Part shown: positions 25,150-34,224 of the stretch, one piece after another
Layout of the letters: the number at the start of each line of letters is the position of its first letter
How positions within the stretch are numbered: position 1 is the first letter of the stretch
NCBI RefSeq assembly: GCF_035917975.1
Contig: NZ_CP109130.1
Span: forward strand, 7,812,001 to 7,876,000
Length of the DNA: 64,000 bases
Direction of reading: 5' to 3'
DNA from: Streptosporangium sp. NBC_01756
Lineage (GTDB): Bacteria; Actinomycetota; Actinomycetes; Streptosporangiales; Streptosporangiaceae
Program-made: the position numbers and the translations under genes
The notes under the pieces: generated by a model
The model's input: only the letters and a program-made list of their open reading frames with translations
What the model was told of the DNA's origin: nothing
The model's database searches: none

Positions 25150-25968
25150 TCAGCCCTTGACCGCACCCTGGGTGAGGCCGGTGACGATGTGGCGCTGGGC
25201 GAGGAAGAAGACGACGAGCACGGGGACGACGACGAACATGGCGGCGGCCATGACAGCTCCCCAGTTCGTGTATCCCTCCTGGTTCTTGAGGAGGAGCAGG
25301 CCGACGGGCAGGGTGCGCATCGACGCTGTGTTGGTGACGATGAGCGGCCAGATGAAGTCGTTCCACTTGCCGACCAGCGACACGATGCCGACGGTGATGA
25401 GCATCGGCCGCGACATGGGCAGCACCACGCTCCACATGGTGCGCAGATGGCCCGCGCCGTCGATGCGGGCGGCCTCGATGAGCGCGCCGGGCAGGGTGAG
25501 CATGTGCTGGCGGAGCAGGAACGCCCCGAACGCCGAGGCGACGCCGGGGATGATGATCCCCTGGTAGGTGTTGATCCAGCCGAGTTCCGAGACGGTCAGG
25601 TAGTTGGGCAGCAGCGTCACGTGGCCGGGCACCATCATCGCGCCCAGCAGCACGACGAACAGCACCCGCTTGCCGGGGAACCGCAGGAACGTGAACGCGT
25701 ACGCGGTGAGCACGGCGTTGGCGATCTCGATGGCGCTGCCGGCGAACGTCGTGATGATGGAGTTGATGTAGAAGTCGGCGAAAGGGGCGGAGTTCCAGGC
25801 GTCGCTGTAGTTGGCGGGACGGATGTTCGTGGGTATCCAGACGGGCGGCCAGGTGTAGATCTGTGACGGGTCCTTCAACGAGGAGGACAGCAGCCAGTAC
25901 AGCGGGCCGACCATGATGACGCCGAGGACGATGAGCAGGGCGTACTGAGCGGTACGGGCGATTCTCAC
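25150..25968 (-). CDS. ABC transporter permease, MalG/UgpE-type
   Basis: A 272-residue inner-membrane protein with six hydrophobic segments. The family's EAA loop that docks on the ATPase reads EAARIDGAGHLRTMWSVVLP. The GTG at 25968 overlaps the stop of the preceding permease (GTGA), so the pair is translationally coupled. A much longer open frame upstream is a shadow of that gene. Together with the partner permease it forms the channel fed by the binding protein. Confidence 0.92.
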   Translation of the reverse strand: MRIARTAQYALLIVLGVIMVGPLYWLLSSSLKDPSQIYTWPPVWIPTNIRPANYSDAWNSAPFADFYINSIITTFAGSAIEIANAVLTAYAFTFLRFPGKRVLFVVLLGAMMVPGHVTLLPNYLTVSELGWINTYQGIIIPGVASAFGAFLLRQHMLTLPGALIEAARIDGAGHLRTMWSVVLPMSRPMLITVGIVSLVGKWNDFIWPLIVTNTASMRTLPVGLLLLKNQEGYTNWGAVMAAAMFVVVPVLVVFFLAQRHIVTGLTQGAVKG

Positions 25969-26921
25969 TTGTAGTGCACCTTCCGCTCGAGGTAGCGCGT
26001 CTGCAGGAGCGTGATCGTAAGGAGGATGCCGAACATCACGATCGAGCTCGCTCCGGCGGGGCCGGCCTGGAAGCTCCGGAACCCGGAGTCGTAGACGAAC
26101 CACGACAGGACGGTGGTGGCGTCGCCGGGACCGCCACCGGTGGTCAGCGCGATGACGTCGAACGCCTGGAACGAGCCGATCGTCGAGGTGACGACGAGGA
26201 AGAACGTCACCGGCGAGAGCAGCGGCAGGGTGAACCTGCGGAAGGTCGTCCAAGGGCCGGAACCGTCGAGGGCCGCCGACTCGTACACGTCCTTGGGCAT
26301 GTTCTGCAGGCCGGCGAGATAGACGATCGCGGCGAAGCCGGTGTTCTTCCAGAGATAGACGATGATGACCGCGGGCAGCGCCCAGTCGGAGTCGGTGAGC
26401 CAGGCGGGCGAGGCGCTGCCGACCGCGGAGAAGAACACCCGGGACAGGCCGTAGTTCGGGTCGAAGATGAACGCCCACACGAGACCCACCGCCGCGCCCG
26501 AGAGCACGTGCGGAGCGAACACCATCGTCCGGACGAACGTGCGGCCCCTGAGCTTCAGGTTGAGCAGCAGCGCGATGCCGAGGCCGAGGAGCATGCTGCC
26601 GCCCACGACGCCGACGGTGAAGTACACGGTGGTCAACAGCACGTCGGCGAAACCGAGGCTGGTGAACATGTCGACGTAGTTGTCGAGGCCGACGAAGTTC
26701 TTGATCGGCGAGATCATGTCCCAGTCGGTGAGGCTGAGGTAGGCGTTGTAGATCACCGGCCAGTACGAGAACACCACGATGAACAGGAAGTTCGGCGCGA
26801 CGAACGCGAGGAACATCAGGTGCTCGCGGCGCAGGCGCCGGCGTGCTCCGCCGGTGCCGGGCGAGGCGCCGCGCGACACCGGGGGCGGCGCGACGCCGGT
26901 CGTGGTCATCGCGGCCGGCAT
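25965..26921 (-). CDS. ABC transporter permease, MalF/UgpA-type
   Basis: A 318-residue membrane protein with a cytoplasmic N-terminus and six hydrophobic segments. The EAA loop is YESAALDGSGPWTTFRRFTLP. Its start shares one base with the stop of the phosphodiesterase gene, and its end overlaps the next permease. No ATP-binding gene is present anywhere in the cluster. Actinobacteria often energise several sugar importers with one shared ATPase (MsiK), and that is likely here. Confidence 0.92.
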   Translation of the reverse strand: MPAAMTTTGVAPPPVSRGASPGTGGARRRLRREHLMFLAFVAPNFLFIVVFSYWPVIYNAYLSLTDWDMISPIKNFVGLDNYVDMFTSLGFADVLLTTVYFTVGVVGGSMLLGLGIALLLNLKLRGRTFVRTMVFAPHVLSGAAVGLVWAFIFDPNYGLSRVFFSAVGSASPAWLTDSDWALPAVIIVYLWKNTGFAAIVYLAGLQNMPKDVYESAALDGSGPWTTFRRFTLPLLSPVTFFLVVTSTIGSFQAFDVIALTTGGGPGDATTVLSWFVYDSGFRSFQAGPAGASSIVMFGILLTITLLQTRYLERKVHYK

Positions 26922-27619
26922 CAGGATGTCCCGGCGTCCGCACGCAGGCGCAGCAGCGAGGAGATGTCGTCGGCGACGACCCCGTCGACCCCGTACTCCA
27001 TCGCGGCGACGACCGCGGCCTCGTCGTCGAGAGGGCCGACCCAGACGCGGTAGCCGCGTTCTCGCATGGTGGGCACCCCGGCCGCGTCGGCGACCCTCCA
27101 GCGCGGGCCGAAGTACTGCGGGCGCAGGGCGTCGAGCAGTTCCTCGGACGGCGGCTGCTCCTCGGTCCAGTCCAGGCCGATCGTGGCGTCGGGCGCGTCG
27201 GCGCGCAGCTTGATCAGGGCCTCGCGTCCACCGCGCCGCGCGGCGACGAAGATCGAACGGTCGAAGGCGTCACCGTGCCGGCGCAGCGCGGCGACCGCGG
27301 GGGTGATCACGTCGTCGGTCTTGAGGTCGACGAGGAACGTGGTGTCGTCGAACGCGTCGAGCACCTCGTCGAAGGTCGGGACCTGGTATTCGCCGCCGGT
27401 CTCACGCACCTCGGCGAGGGTGAGGTCGGAGATGTCGGCGGTGCGGCCCCAGAGCCGTTCGAGACCCGCGTCGTGCAGGAGCACGATGTGCGCGTCCCGG
27501 GTGAGGCGCAGGTCGAACTCCAGGGTGTTGGCACCTTTGTCGACCGCGGAACGCAACGACGGGAGGGTGTTTTCGCGGTGCACGAGCGGGTCACCACGGT
27601 GCGCGATCGTCAGGAACAC
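26921..27619 (-). CDS. Glycerophosphodiester phosphodiesterase (UgpQ-like)
   Basis: A 232-residue GDPD-family TIM barrel. The catalytic start IAHRGDPLVHRENT and the metal-binding EFDLRLTRDAHIVLLHD are intact, and the length is typical of the cytosolic UgpQ type with no signal peptide. It hydrolyses glycerophosphodiesters to glycerol 3-phosphate and an alcohol. It is the first gene of the transport operon, with a promoter region containing a candidate DeoR operator about 75 bp upstream. The coupling to the transporter implies that the imported compound is its substrate. Confidence 0.92.
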   Translation of the reverse strand: MFLTIAHRGDPLVHRENTLPSLRSAVDKGANTLEFDLRLTRDAHIVLLHDAGLERLWGRTADISDLTLAEVRETGGEYQVPTFDEVLDAFDDTTFLVDLKTDDVITPAVAALRRHGDAFDRSIFVAARRGGREALIKLRADAPDATIGLDWTEEQPPSEELLDALRPQYFGPRWRVADAAGVPTMRERGYRVWVGPLDDEAAVVAAMEYGVDGVVADDISSLLRLRADAGTS

Positions 27620-27694
27620 GGGTTCTCCTTGGGGCGGGAGGCAGGCCAGAACATAACGCTATTAACACTTATGGGCGTTTTGTTCGCAGGAGTA

Positions 27695-27711
27695 GTTAAC
27701 ACGATGTTCAC
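27695..27711. promoter_or_regulatory. Candidate DeoR-family operator
   Basis: GTTAACACGATGTTCAC is a 17-bp near-palindrome (7-base arms, one mismatch, 3-base centre) in the A/T-rich promoter of the transport operon. Related TGTTAA/TTCACA half-sites occur at 34033-34045 and 34163-34169, upstream of the kinase operon that encodes the DeoR regulator. I infer one regulator for both operons. Confidence 0.45.
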
Positions 27712-27799
27712 ATAACAGGCAAGAGGGTGAGTGCCCCATCGGCCACGATCGCCGGGATTAAAGGGTCGAATGCTCGCATATGGAGCCATAAAGCGGGCA

Positions 27800-27821
27800 G
27801 GGGTGGCCGCTGGGCCACCCC
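27800..27821 (-). terminator. Terminator of the kinase/phosphatase operon
   Basis: GGGGTGGCC and GGCCACCCC are perfect 9-base arms around GCTG, 50 bp after the stop of the phosphatase gene at 27872. It separates the upstream enzymatic operon from the transport operon. Confidence 0.65.
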
Positions 27822-27871
27822 GAATCGCAACCGCTCTGTTATTTAAAACGTTAAAATGGCGTCACATCGCG

Positions 27872-28657
27872 TTAGAAGCGCGGACGCGTGAGTGCGACGA
27901 GGTCGTCGAGGACGGGGCCGGATCCCGCCACGGTCACCTCCGAGTCCATGAAGTGCTCCGCGCCGCCGCGGTCGACGACCTCTCCGCCTGCCTCACGTAC
28001 GAGCGCGATGCCCGCGGCGGTGTCCCACGGGTTGTTGGAGAACATGATCAGACCGTCCAGGCGGCCCTGCGCCACCCAGGCGAGATCCACCGCCGCGGTG
28101 CCCAGCATCCTTATCCGCTGGGCGCGCGCGGCGAGCTCCGCGGTCGCCGCGAGGCGTTCCGCATTGAGCTCCGCGGCGTCGACGCCCACCGCGTAGTCGC
28201 CCACCGCGACCACGGCGTCGGCGAGCCGCTGCGGCGTGCTCACCCGCATGGGGCTGCCGTCGGCGTGGGCACCGGCGCCCTGGACCGCCGTGTAACGGTT
28301 GCCGAGCAGCGGCAGGTCGACCACGCCGAGCACCGGCCGTCGCCGGTAGACCAGCCCGAGGGAGACCGCGACCAGCGGCAACCCGTGCACGAAGTTGACG
28401 GTGCCGTCGATCGGATCGAGCACCCAGGTCAGCTCGCCCTCCCCCCTGGTGCCCTCCTCCTCACCGAGGAACCCGATCGCGGGGGTCTCCTGCCGCAGGT
28501 AGTCGCGGACCGCGCGTTCGACGGCGAAGTCGACCTCGGTGGCCATGTCGCGTTCTCCCTTGGCGGTGAGAACGCCCGGCCGCCCCTCGCGGACGAGGCC
28601 CGCGGCGAGCTCCACCGCCTTCTCCGCGACGGGCAGGAGCGGGGTGAAGGCACTCAC
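27872..28657 (-). CDS. Inositol monophosphatase family phosphatase
   Basis: A 261-residue IMPase-fold enzyme. The magnesium ligands are visible in GEEEGT and WVLDPIDGTVNFVHGLP, and the C-terminal motif in WDTAAGIALVREAGG. Members hydrolyse inositol phosphate, sugar phosphates or nucleotide phosphates. The GTG at 28657 overlaps the stop of the dehydrogenase gene (GTGA), so translation is coupled. Neighbouring kinases and the dehydrogenase place it in a polyol or sugar-acid pathway; the actual substrate is not evident. Confidence 0.9.
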   Translation of the reverse strand: MSAFTPLLPVAEKAVELAAGLVREGRPGVLTAKGERDMATEVDFAVERAVRDYLRQETPAIGFLGEEEGTRGEGELTWVLDPIDGTVNFVHGLPLVAVSLGLVYRRRPVLGVVDLPLLGNRYTAVQGAGAHADGSPMRVSTPQRLADAVVAVGDYAVGVDAAELNAERLAATAELAARAQRIRMLGTAAVDLAWVAQGRLDGLIMFSNNPWDTAAGIALVREAGGEVVDRGGAEHFMDSEVTVAGSGPVLDDLVALTRPRF

Positions 28658-29646
28658 CGCGTCTCCGCGAGGAACGCGGTCACGGCGTCGGCGCACTGGC
28701 GGGCGGCGCGCTGCGCCGTCTGCACCGTCGCCCCGGCGAGGTGGGGGGTGCACACGACGTTCGGGGCGGTGAACAGCCGTGAGCGGGCGGGCGGCGGCTC
28801 GACGTCGTACACGTCGAACGCCGCGGCGCCGAGCCTTCCGTCGTGCAGCGCGTCGGCGACGGCGTCGTAGTCGAGCAGCCCGCCACGGGCGGTGTTGACG
28901 AGCACCGCACCCCGGGGCAGGCGGGTGAGCGCGGCGGCGTCGACGAGCCCGCGGGTCTCGGGGGTGAGCCGGGCGTGCACGCTCACCACGCGGGAACGGT
29001 CGAGCAGCTCGTCCAGGCCGACCGGGGTGGCGCCGTCGAGGGTCTCGGGAGCGGCGTACGGGTCGTATACGAGCACCTCGGCGTCGAAGGCCGCGAGGAT
29101 GCGGCCGACCCGGCGCCCGATCGCGCCGTACCCGATGAGGCCCACCGTGGTCCCGGCGAGCTCGGAGCCGACGGCGTCGAGGGCGTACAGGTCGCTGCGC
29201 CACTCTCCCGCGACCGTCGAGGCATGGGTGGCGGGGATGCGGCGCAGCGCGGCGAGCAACAGGGCGACGGTGTGCTCGGCGGCGGCCACGGCGTTGCGGC
29301 CGGGTGTGGAACGGACCTCGACACCGCGTGCCGCGGCCACCTCGAGGTTGACGTTCACCGGTCCGCCACGTGCGACGACGATGAGCCGCAGCGTGTCGGT
29401 GGACTCGATGACCCGGGCGGTGAACGGGGCCATCTGGGTCACGGCGATCTCGACTCCGTCGAGCGCCTCGATCAGGGCGTCCTCGTCACCGGACGCCTCG
29501 TCGACCTCGGCGACCGGTCCGAACGGCGTGTGCGGCCAGGGCAGTGTCATTGTCGTGACGTCGAAACCCACGTCGAGCTGGGCGTTCAACGCGCCAAGGA
29601 GCAGGTCATTGGTGACGAAATGATCACCGGCGACGAGGACCTTCAC
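28654..29646 (-). CDS. D-isomer-specific 2-hydroxyacid dehydrogenase
   Basis: A 330-residue NAD-dependent dehydrogenase. The nucleotide-binding motif is GLIGYGAIGRRVG. The second signature is LPRGAVLVNTARGGLLD, and the catalytic histidine is in TPHLAG. Such enzymes reduce 2-keto acids or oxidise 2-hydroxyacids such as phosphoglycerate, glycerate or erythronate 4-phosphate. In this operon a sugar-acid or phosphorylated hydroxyacid is plausible. It sits 25 bp after the FGGY kinase and overlaps the phosphatase. Confidence 0.9.
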   Translation of the reverse strand: MKVLVAGDHFVTNDLLLGALNAQLDVGFDVTTMTLPWPHTPFGPVAEVDEASGDEDALIEALDGVEIAVTQMAPFTARVIESTDTLRLIVVARGGPVNVNLEVAAARGVEVRSTPGRNAVAAAEHTVALLLAALRRIPATHASTVAGEWRSDLYALDAVGSELAGTTVGLIGYGAIGRRVGRILAAFDAEVLVYDPYAAPETLDGATPVGLDELLDRSRVVSVHARLTPETRGLVDAAALTRLPRGAVLVNTARGGLLDYDAVADALHDGRLGAAAFDVYDVEPPPARSRLFTAPNVVCTPHLAGATVQTAQRAARQCADAVTAFLAETR

Positions 29647-29670
29647 AGGGGGGGATTCCCTTCTGTTCTG

Positions 29671-31119
29671 CTATCCGGAGGCGACCCACGCGGGGCGGGC
29701 AGCCGTGATCTGGGTGAGATAACGCTCGTAACCCGCGGCGTACCGGGCGGACGCGGCGGGGTCGGGATGGTGGGTCCGCCCGGACGGCGCCGCCATGGCG
29801 GGCAGGCCGAGGGTCTCGGCGGCGGCGCGGGCCGCTCCGCGGGCACCGGTCTCGTCGCCGGAGAGGACGTGCAACGGGCGGTCGAGGACGTCGGCGAATA
29901 TCTGCGACCACGCCGCGGACGCGACGCCGCCGCCGCACGCGGTCAGCGACCCGGTGAGCCCGGCCGTCGTCAGGCAGTGCCGGGCGCTGTAGGCGATCGC
30001 CTCGCAGGTGGTGCGCACCAGGTCGGCGGGACCGGTGCCGAGGTGCAACCCGTCGATCCGGCCGCGGGCGCGGGGAGCGACGAACGGGGCGCGCTCTCCC
30101 GCCTCGGCGAGGAACGGCAGCATCGACAGCCCGTCCGAACTGCCTCCGGCGAGCAGCCGCGGCAGGTCGGAGACGGTCGCGCCGATGAGGCGCAGTACCC
30201 AGTCGAGGGCGGCGGTGCCGACCATCGCGGGCAGCGCGCGCAGCCAGCGCCGGTCCTGCCAGGTGCTCAGCGTGAGCCCGCACGCCTCGCCGCCGGTGTC
30301 CACGTCGTCGACGAGGACCTGGCAGGCGAGGGTGGTGCCGACGATGAGCAGCCCGTCGCCGACCTCGGTGACGCCGGCGCCGAGCGCCGAGGCGGGCAGG
30401 TCGTAGGGCGCGGCGATGACGGGCGTGCCCGCGGGCAGCCCGGTCGCCGCCGCGGCCGACCGGCTCAGCGCGCCGGTCGGCGCGGTGGTCACCGGCGCGA
30501 GCAGGTGCCGGCGGTGCGCGAGACCGCACGCGGCGATCAGTTCCTCGTCGTAGTCACGGCGGAGCGGGTCGAGGAACGGCGCGGACGCGTCGGACGGGTC
30601 GGTCGCGCGCAGCCCGGTGAGGGCCTGCATGACGACGTCCTTGCAGTATCCGGCGGTCGCCGCGCGGTCGAGCACCGATGGCTCGTGCGCGTCGAGCCAG
30701 GCCAGGACGGCGCCCGAGCAGCCGGGGAACATGAGCGTGCCGGTACGGCGGTAGGCGGAGTCGAGCAGCCCCTCGGACTCCCACGCCTCGATGACGGGGG
30801 TGGCTCTGGCGTCGAGCCACGAGATCGCGGGGCGTACGGACCGCCCCTCGGCGTCGACGAGCCACACCCCGTCGCCCTGACCCGTGATGCCGACGGCCGC
30901 CACCGTCCGGTCGAGGCCGCTGACCAGCTCGGCCAGCACGCCGACGGCGGACGCGACGACCGTGTCGATGTCCTGTTCGTACCGGCCGTCTCCGGGCCGG
31001 TCGAGGACCGTCGGCCGGGCGGTGCGCAGCAGTGCCCGGCCGGCGCCGTCGAAGGCGACGGCCTTGGTGACCGTGGTGCCGACGTCGATGCCGACGACGA
31101 CCGGATCAGACGACGTCAT
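29671..31119 (-). CDS. FGGY-family carbohydrate kinase 1
   Basis: A 482-residue sugar kinase of the xylulokinase/glycerol-kinase fold. The N-terminal phosphate-binding loop is VGIDVGTTVTKAVAFD, and the C-lobe has LLIVGTTLACQVL and the TACGGGVASAAW region. I chose the ATG at 31119, which overlaps the end of the DeoR gene by 14 bp and begins MTSSDPVVVGID; the frame further upstream is antisense-like noise. The substrate could be a ketopentose, tetritol or other polyol. A second, divergent FGGY kinase lies three genes upstream. Confidence 0.92.
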   Translation of the reverse strand: MTSSDPVVVGIDVGTTVTKAVAFDGAGRALLRTARPTVLDRPGDGRYEQDIDTVVASAVGVLAELVSGLDRTVAAVGITGQGDGVWLVDAEGRSVRPAISWLDARATPVIEAWESEGLLDSAYRRTGTLMFPGCSGAVLAWLDAHEPSVLDRAATAGYCKDVVMQALTGLRATDPSDASAPFLDPLRRDYDEELIAACGLAHRRHLLAPVTTAPTGALSRSAAAATGLPAGTPVIAAPYDLPASALGAGVTEVGDGLLIVGTTLACQVLVDDVDTGGEACGLTLSTWQDRRWLRALPAMVGTAALDWVLRLIGATVSDLPRLLAGGSSDGLSMLPFLAEAGERAPFVAPRARGRIDGLHLGTGPADLVRTTCEAIAYSARHCLTTAGLTGSLTACGGGVASAAWSQIFADVLDRPLHVLSGDETGARGAARAAAETLGLPAMAAPSGRTHHPDPAASARYAAGYERYLTQITAARPAWVASG

Positions 31120-31891
31120 AGCGGATTCCGTTCTCCCGCATCTCCAGCAGGCTGTCCTCGGGGGCACGCGAGTCGGTGAGGACGAGATCGAAGTCGGACA
31201 GCGGGACGAGCCGGTGCAGGGCGACGCGGCCGAGTTTGCTGTGATCGACCGAGAGCACCGACTTCTGGGCCGCACGGATCATCGCCCGCTTCACCAGGAC
31301 GATCTCCTGCTCCTGGTGGTAGGCGTAGTTGTTCGACACCGCGGAGACGGAGGCGAACAACATGTCGACGCGCAGCGCCTCGATCGCCTCGATGCACGGC
31401 ACACCGAGGAACGAGTCGTGCGTCGGGTAGTACTCCCCGCCGAGGGTGATCAACCGGATGCCGCGCATGCCCGCGACCAGTTTGATGGTCTCCAGGAAGT
31501 TGGTGATGACGGTCAGCGGAGCGGCGTCCTCAAGGAGGCGGGCCAGCTCCAGTGTGGTCGTCGAGTCGTCGAGCATGACGGCCATGCCCGGCTCGATGAG
31601 CGCGCGGGCGCGGCGGGCGAGAGCGACCTTCTCCTCGCGGGCGGTACGCAGCCGATAGGTCACGTTGCTCTCGAAGACGCTGGACGGCTGCGCGCTCACG
31701 CCACCGCGGAACTTGTGCACGATGCCCTGACGCTCCAGCTCGTCGAGATCGCGGTGGATGGTCATGAGACTGACGCCGAACAGTTCGGAGAGATCGTTGG
31801 CCGACATGGAGCCGTGCTGCAGGACATGCTCGGCGATCTCGGCCTGCCGCTGGGCGGGCCGGTTGCGCTCGGGAGAGTTGGAGGTCGTCAT
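31106..31891 (-). CDS. DeoR/GlpR-family transcriptional regulator
   Basis: A 261-residue regulator. An N-terminal helix-turn-helix (SANDLSELFGVSLMTIHRDL) is followed by a sugar-phosphate-binding DeoRC domain. I place the start at the ATG at 31891 because it overlaps the stop of the phosphatase gene (ATGA); another ATG lies nine bases upstream. DeoR proteins usually repress catabolic operons and release on binding a phosphorylated intermediate, here likely the product of one of the kinases. Confidence 0.93.
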   Translation of the reverse strand: MTTSNSPERNRPAQRQAEIAEHVLQHGSMSANDLSELFGVSLMTIHRDLDELERQGIVHKFRGGVSAQPSSVFESNVTYRLRTAREEKVALARRARALIEPGMAVMLDDSTTTLELARLLEDAAPLTVITNFLETIKLVAGMRGIRLITLGGEYYPTHDSFLGVPCIEAIEALRVDMLFASVSAVSNNYAYHQEQEIVLVKRAMIRAAQKSVLSVDHSKLGRVALHRLVPLSDFDLVLTDSRAPEDSLLEMRENGIRYDVV

Positions 31892-32517
31892 GTGGTCCAT
31901 CCTCGGGACACCGGCACGTTGTACGCCAGCAGCGCCGCCGAATCGTCTCCGCCGGAGAGCCGGAACGTTGTCGTGGAGCCCGGGGCGAGGGCCGGCAGCC
32001 GCCGCCGGTAGTCGCCGAGCGGCACGCCGAGCACCTCGCAGACCAGCAGGCGGATCAGGGTGGAGTGGGCGACGACGAGGATCCGGCCGCCGGGGTCGGC
32101 GGTGGCGAGGTCGCCGAGTCCGGCCAGGGCACGTGCCACGGCGTCGGCGGGGGCCTCCCCCTCCGGGAAGTGGTCGCGGGCGGGGTCGGCCACGAACCGG
32201 GCGGCGACCTCGGGATGCTCCGCGCGGACGTCGGCGAGGGTGCGCCCCTCGGCGATGCCGAAGTCGAGCTCACGCAGCCTGGGGTCGACGGTGGGGTGCT
32301 TCCCGAGGGCCGCCGCGACCGGCGCGAGGGTGGCGACCGCACGGGAGAGGTGCGAGCTGGCGATGCTGGTGAATCCCTGGGACGGTGCCCACTCGGCCAG
32401 TGCCCGGGCCTGGTCCGTCCCGACGTCGTCGAGCCCGATGTCGCTGCGGCCGGTGTAGCGGTTGGGATGGTGCCAGGGGGTCCGGCCGTGGCGGGCGAGG
32501 ACGACGGTCGTGGTCAC
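31888..32517 (-). CDS. Histidine phosphatase (phosphoglycerate-mutase superfamily)
   Basis: A 209-residue enzyme with the catalytic LARHGRTPW motif near the N-terminus and a later RELDFGIAEG segment. The superfamily includes mutases and small-molecule phosphatases. Its position between two FGGY kinases in a tightly overlapping operon (4-base overlaps on both sides) suggests it removes phosphate from a pathway intermediate. This would make three phosphate-cleaving enzymes in the cluster. Confidence 0.9.
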   Translation of the reverse strand: MTTTVVLARHGRTPWHHPNRYTGRSDIGLDDVGTDQARALAEWAPSQGFTSIASSHLSRAVATLAPVAAALGKHPTVDPRLRELDFGIAEGRTLADVRAEHPEVAARFVADPARDHFPEGEAPADAVARALAGLGDLATADPGGRILVVAHSTLIRLLVCEVLGVPLGDYRRRLPALAPGSTTTFRLSGGDDSAALLAYNVPVSRGWTT

Positions 32518-33989
32518 GGTTGCTCCTTGGCGTAACGAGCGAGGTCAGGCTCGAGATGGCCGCGATCGGCCAGCTCGTCGACGAAACCACCGTAGGCGTC
32601 GGCGAACCGTTCCGCGGACCCGGGTCGGGGATCGACGGTCTCGGCGATGCGGACGAAGTGCCGGGACGTCGCGTGGAGGCCGTCCTTCCCCGCGGCGGCG
32701 AGGACGGCCATGCCGAACGCCGGTTCGGGGCTCGCCGGGAGGCGTATCGGCCGGCCCAGGATGTCGGCGCGCAGCTGCGTCCAGTAGCGGCTGCGGACGG
32801 CACCCCCGGTCGCCGACAGCGGCCCGTCCACGTCGGCGCCGAGATGGCGCAGCGTGGAGTAGGCGAGTCGTTCGACGAACGCGACGCCCTGCAGGACGGC
32901 GGCGTACCGGTCGGCCTCGTCCACCGGGGTGCCGAGCTCGAAGCCCTCCGCGTCCGGCGCGAAGAAGGGGAACCGCTCGCCGCGGCCGGCCAGGGGATAG
33001 GCGATGCCGCCCGACGGCTCGTACCGGGCGGCGGCCCGGTCGAGGGCGTCGCGGTCGCCGCTCGGGAACCGGCGTTCGAGGATGCCGGCACCGACGCTGG
33101 AGGCACCGCCGGGCAGCCAGCCGCCGTCGGGGTGGCGGTGCGAGTAGATCACGTTGGCCGGGTCGACGATGCGGGTGGCGGTGACCCCCTTGAGGACGAG
33201 GGTCGTGCCGAGCACGGAGTTCCAGCTGCCGGGAGCGAGCGCGCCGGCGGCGATCTGCGCGGCACAGCCGTCGCTCATGCCCGCGAGGACCGGGGTGCCG
33301 ACGGGCAGCCCGGTATGGTCCGCCCCGGACGCGGACACCGTACCGAGCGGTGTGCCTGGGCGCACCACCGCGGGCAGGACCGCCGGGGAGAGGCCGAGTC
33401 TGCCGAGCGCCCCGGTGGGCCAGTCGAGCTCGTCGAGGTCGTATCCCGTCTTGAGCGCGTGACTCCAGTCGGTGGCGACGGGGCCGCCGACCAGGCGTTC
33501 GGCGAGGTGGTCGGGGCAGTGGACCATCCGGACGTGCCCGGACTCCAGGCCGGCGCGGAGCGGGGCGGGACCGGTGCGCAGCAGGTGCACGAGTTTCGGC
33601 AGGGCCCACGAGGGCTGCGTCGCGTGGCCGAGGGCGGCCGTCACGTCGGGTGCCTCGGCGGAGGCCCGGGCGTCGTCATACATCAGGGCCGGGGTGAGGG
33701 GCGTGCCGGCCACGGCGTCGGCGAGCAGGAAGGTCCCGGAGGTGCCGCAGATCGCGACCCCCAGGACGGCCCGGGGATCGACGTCCTTCAGGGCCTGGCG
33801 GAACGCGCTGCCGAGCACCGCCCACCACTGCGCCGGGTCCTGCTCGTGCACAGCGCCCGCGCGGTGGCTGGTCAGGCTTCCCGCCCCGTGTCCGGCGACA
33901 CGGCCGGTGTCGTCGACGAGGACGACCCGCAGGCTCTGAGTGCCGACGTCGACACCCGCCCACACCTGGGCTGGTTGGTCTGTGCGCAT
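32514..33989 (-). CDS. FGGY-family carbohydrate kinase 2
   Basis: A 491-residue kinase of the same superfamily as the one at 29671, but clearly distinct. Its N-terminal loop is AGVDVGTQSLRVVLVD and its C-lobe has LNSVLGTTLVLKGV and GASSVGAGILERRF. I chose the ATG at 33989, which gives the expected N-terminus; an alternative ATG is at 34025. It is the first gene of the operon, with candidate operators just upstream. Two different kinases in one operon imply either two substrates or two steps. Confidence 0.9.
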   Translation of the reverse strand: MRTDQPAQVWAGVDVGTQSLRVVLVDDTGRVAGHGAGSLTSHRAGAVHEQDPAQWWAVLGSAFRQALKDVDPRAVLGVAICGTSGTFLLADAVAGTPLTPALMYDDARASAEAPDVTAALGHATQPSWALPKLVHLLRTGPAPLRAGLESGHVRMVHCPDHLAERLVGGPVATDWSHALKTGYDLDELDWPTGALGRLGLSPAVLPAVVRPGTPLGTVSASGADHTGLPVGTPVLAGMSDGCAAQIAAGALAPGSWNSVLGTTLVLKGVTATRIVDPANVIYSHRHPDGGWLPGGASSVGAGILERRFPSGDRDALDRAAARYEPSGGIAYPLAGRGERFPFFAPDAEGFELGTPVDEADRYAAVLQGVAFVERLAYSTLRHLGADVDGPLSATGGAVRSRYWTQLRADILGRPIRLPASPEPAFGMAVLAAAGKDGLHATSRHFVRIAETVDPRPGSAERFADAYGGFVDELADRGHLEPDLARYAKEQP

Positions 33990-34025
33990 GAGAAGTCGCG
34001 GCCCCCGCTCGAGCAGAAGAGTCAT

Positions 34026-34224
34026 TGAGCGATGTGAACTTAACATTCTTTTCGGTAGAACTCCAGGCAGCCACGTGTCCGAAACGGGCGGTTGATGTGC
34101 CGAAACTACTGAGATTCCTGCCCGGGTCCATACTTCCGGTTGATAAATGCAGGACATCTAATGTTAACTTACGGCCGATGCAACACGGATACATGGGAAG
34201 AAGGCGTCACAGGTGGAGGTCGGG
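34026..34224. promoter_or_regulatory. Divergent promoter region with candidate DeoR half-sites
   Basis: This 199-bp A/T-rich gap separates the leftward kinase operon from the rightward phosphate transporter. TGTGAACTTAACA (34033-34045) and TGTTAAC (34163-34169) echo the 27695 operator. The PiT start at 34225 has its own GGAGG at 34215-34219. Confidence 0.4.
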
